From Aquimonas sp046318115 (GTDB taxonomy: Bacteria; Pseudomonadota; Gammaproteobacteria; Xanthomonadales; Xanthomonadaceae), in assembly GCA_046318115.1 (NCBI GenBank), contig JBKCVA010000182.1:1-64000 (forward strand): DNA of 64,000 nucleotides, read 5' to 3'. Positions 62,590-64,000 of the stretch are shown piece by piece; within the stretch, counting starts at the first letter, position 1; each line of letters starts with the position of its first letter. The notes under the pieces were generated by a model, which had not been told where the DNA came from, did not search any database, and saw only the letters and a program-made list of their open reading frames with translations. The translations under genes and the position numbers were made by a program.

Positions 62590-63273
62590 TCAGCACTCGC
62601 GTACGCGGGCAAGGTAGTCCTCAAGCCGTCGACCCGCTGCCCACTCCGGCTGTGGTTCGCCGCAGTCCAGCCGCTGGATGCGATCGATCCGGAAGTGGCG
62701 GAAATCGGCGCGGAGATGGCACCAGCCGACCAGGGTCCAGCGATCGCCCCAGAAGAACAGGCCCAGCGGATCAACCCGGCGCGAGCTGGGCCTTGCCTCC
62801 GCGTCGGCGTAGTCGAACTCGAGCGAGCGCCGTTCGCGCAAGGCCCGGCGGAGCAGGCCCAGCCAACGCCGCGTGGCGGCCTCGATGTGGAAGTCGGGCA
62901 CATGCAGAGCCAGTGACTGCGCGCCGCTGGCCAGCGGCGGCGGCAGAGCTTCCAGGATTCGGTCGCGCGCAGAGCGGGCGGCGCGGGCGAGGTCGCTGTC
63001 ACCCCAGGCTGCGGTGATCGAGAGCCCCAACATCAAGGCCTCGATCTCTTCGATGTCGAATCGCAGCGCGGGCATCTTCCACCCCGGACTCAGCCGATAG
63101 CCCTCGCCGGGCGTGCCGACGATCGGCACGCCCGAGGCCGAGAGATCATCGAGGTCGCGATAGACCGTGCGCACCGATACCTCCTCGGTTGCCGCCATCT
63201 CGGCCGCCGTGCGGCGGCCGTGGATTTGCAGCTGGCGGACAAGTCGGAACAGACGGTCGGCGCGACGGCTCAT
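62590..63273 (-). CDS. WYL-domain transcriptional regulator (YafY type)
   Basis: The 227 residues have an N-terminal winged helix (about 1-60: RLFRLVRQLQIHGRRTAAEMAATEEVSVRTVYRDLDDLSASG). A C-terminal WYL domain follows (about 135-210: SLEFDYADAEARPSSRRVDPLGLFFWGDRWTLVGWCHLR...FRIDRIQRL). WYL domains bind ligands such as nucleotides or small metabolites. GAGG lies before the ATG. It is 10 bases downstream of the ABM-VOC gene and probably co-transcribed with it. Confidence 0.93.
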   Translation of the reverse strand: MSRRADRLFRLVRQLQIHGRRTAAEMAATEEVSVRTVYRDLDDLSASGVPIVGTPGEGYRLSPGWKMPALRFDIEEIEALMLGLSITAAWGDSDLARAARSARDRILEALPPPLASGAQSLALHVPDFHIEAATRRWLGLLRRALRERRSLEFDYADAEARPSSRRVDPLGLFFWGDRWTLVGWCHLRADFRHFRIDRIQRLDCGEPQPEWAAGRRLEDYLARVREC

Positions 63274-63283
63274 TCATCAGACC

Positions 63284-64000
63284 TCATGCGGTAACCGTCT
63301 CCTTGACTTCTCCGACGCTGGGCGCATCGATACGCCAGGGTTCGCGCTGGCCGCCTGCATACTCGGCGGCCATCGGCCGAGGACTGTAGCAGTAGAGTTC
63401 CAAGCCGGCCGGGTCGACGCAGGAGAAAGCGCGGTCGCCCCAGGGGTGGTCCTCCAATGGCATTCGCATCTCCACGCCAGCCGTCGCCATGCGCAGGTGC
63501 AGCCCGTCGACGTCGTCCAACTCGAGATTGAGCATGAGGCTCCCGCCCCGGAATCCCTGTTGGCCGTCGCCACTCTTCATCAGGTGCAGCTCCGGTGCCA
63601 GCGGACCGCCAAACTGCAGCACCAGATACATCTCCGCTTCGAACAGAGCGCGCGCGTTGAAGTGGCGCTCGTAGAAGGCACGCAGGCGCGCGAATTCATC
63701 GACGCATAGGCACAGGGTTGCGCGGCGCGCCGGTGGTTGGCGGGTCCACAGAGAAGCCGGCGCGGGCGCGGCGTAATGGCGGATGTGCGAGGACTGCATG
63801 TCGATCAAGCCAAAGAACGCCGCGAGCGCCGGCTCGCGTTCGGCGAGTGCACCCGATTGTTCGGCTGCGTGACGGGCATCGGCGATGGAGCGCCAACGGA
63901 TGAGGTCGATCCACTCACCGTCCTCGCTGCGGCCAAAGTGCCTGCTGACGAAGCCCGGCAGCCGTTCTATCGCCGGTTGCGCGGCCCAGGCGGCCTCGGC
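63284..64000 (-). CDS. ABM-like plus VOC-domain fusion protein (N-terminus beyond window)
   Basis: The minus-strand frame is open to base 64000, so the N-terminus is cut off; 238 residues are visible. The first about 75 visible residues (FVSRHFGRSEDGEWIDLIRW, then PALAAFFGLIDMQSSHIRHY) resemble antibiotic-biosynthesis-monooxygenase-like ferredoxin folds. From PPARRATLCLCVDEFARLRAFY on it is a VOC/glyoxalase-type domain with ELHLMK, GGSLMLNLELDDVDGLH and DRAFSCVDPAGLELYCYSP. The last is the typical VOC C-terminal metal-site region. The ATG at 63799 would give a truncated VOC-only product. The function is unknown. It precedes the WYL regulator gene by 10 bases. Confidence 0.7.
   Translation of the reverse strand, partial: AEAAWAAQPAIERLPGFVSRHFGRSEDGEWIDLIRWRSIADARHAAEQSGALAEREPALAAFFGLIDMQSSHIRHYAAPAPASLWTRQPPARRATLCLCVDEFARLRAFYERHFNARALFEAEMYLVLQFGGPLAPELHLMKSGDGQQGFRGGSLMLNLELDDVDGLHLRMATAGVEMRMPLEDHPWGDRAFSCVDPAGLELYCYSPRPMAAEYAGGQREPWRIDAPSVGEVKETVTA

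Overview
The window is a 64 kb piece of a GC-rich gammaproteobacterial chromosome, most likely from the Lysobacterales (Xanthomonadales). Reasons: the order tpiA-secG-tRNA-Leu-nuoA to nuoN, the exbB-exbD-msbA-lpxK-kdsB cluster, the hemH/hydrolase pair, an exported Mn-type superoxide dismutase and a large TonB-dependent receptor. The family was not determined. I see no transposase, phage gene, CRISPR array or plasmid gene, so this is mainly core chromosome with a few accessory single genes.

Layout. 1-2181: rnc (partial), era and recO, for RNA processing, ribosome assembly and recombination repair. 2324-5930: a receiver-HPt two-component protein divergent from an AsmA/YdbH-like envelope protein, then an SDR enzyme. 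6024-10813: secreted superoxide dismutase, divergent TonB receptor, secreted beta-lactamase-like serine hydrolase. 10921-16731: fadD, a putative lipoprotein, serS, an orphan 106-residue protein, and an ornithine cyclodeaminase-type enzyme divergent from an Lrp/AsnC regulator. 16950-20922: arsenite methyltransferase and a four-gene ABC transporter operon (small membrane protein, GntR/YtrA-type regulator, ATPase, permease) with a clear promoter and overlapping operator. 21080-25603: SlyD, cold shock protein, flavodoxin-like protein, YceH, class I fumarase, a NAD(P)-binding protein.

25760-32445 is an envelope operon: ExbB/ExbD proton-motive-force energisers, MsbA, LpxK, KdsB, a low-molecular-weight protein tyrosine phosphatase and a thioredoxin-fold/NHL protein. 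Then come uvrC, pgsA, a tRNA-Gly/Cys/Gly cluster and an SDR. 36695-53198 holds tpiA, secG, tRNA-Leu(GAG) and a complete 14-gene respiratory complex I operon (nuoA-N), with 283 bp of non-coding, hairpin-rich DNA between nuoK and nuoL.

53244-64000: a terminator between the convergent nuoN and asnB, then asnB, an HDOD-like protein, an alpha/beta hydrolase with hemH, a secreted propeller-like protein with a C-terminal sorting-type tail, a SYLF-domain protein, tatABC, and an operon of an ABM-VOC fusion protein (cut by the window end) and a WYL regulator.

No large undescribed system is evident. The best leads are the GntR operator/promoter and its small membrane protein, the stand-alone receiver-HPt protein, the ABM-VOC fusion next to a WYL regulator, the CTERM-like propeller protein, and the nuoK-nuoL insertion.
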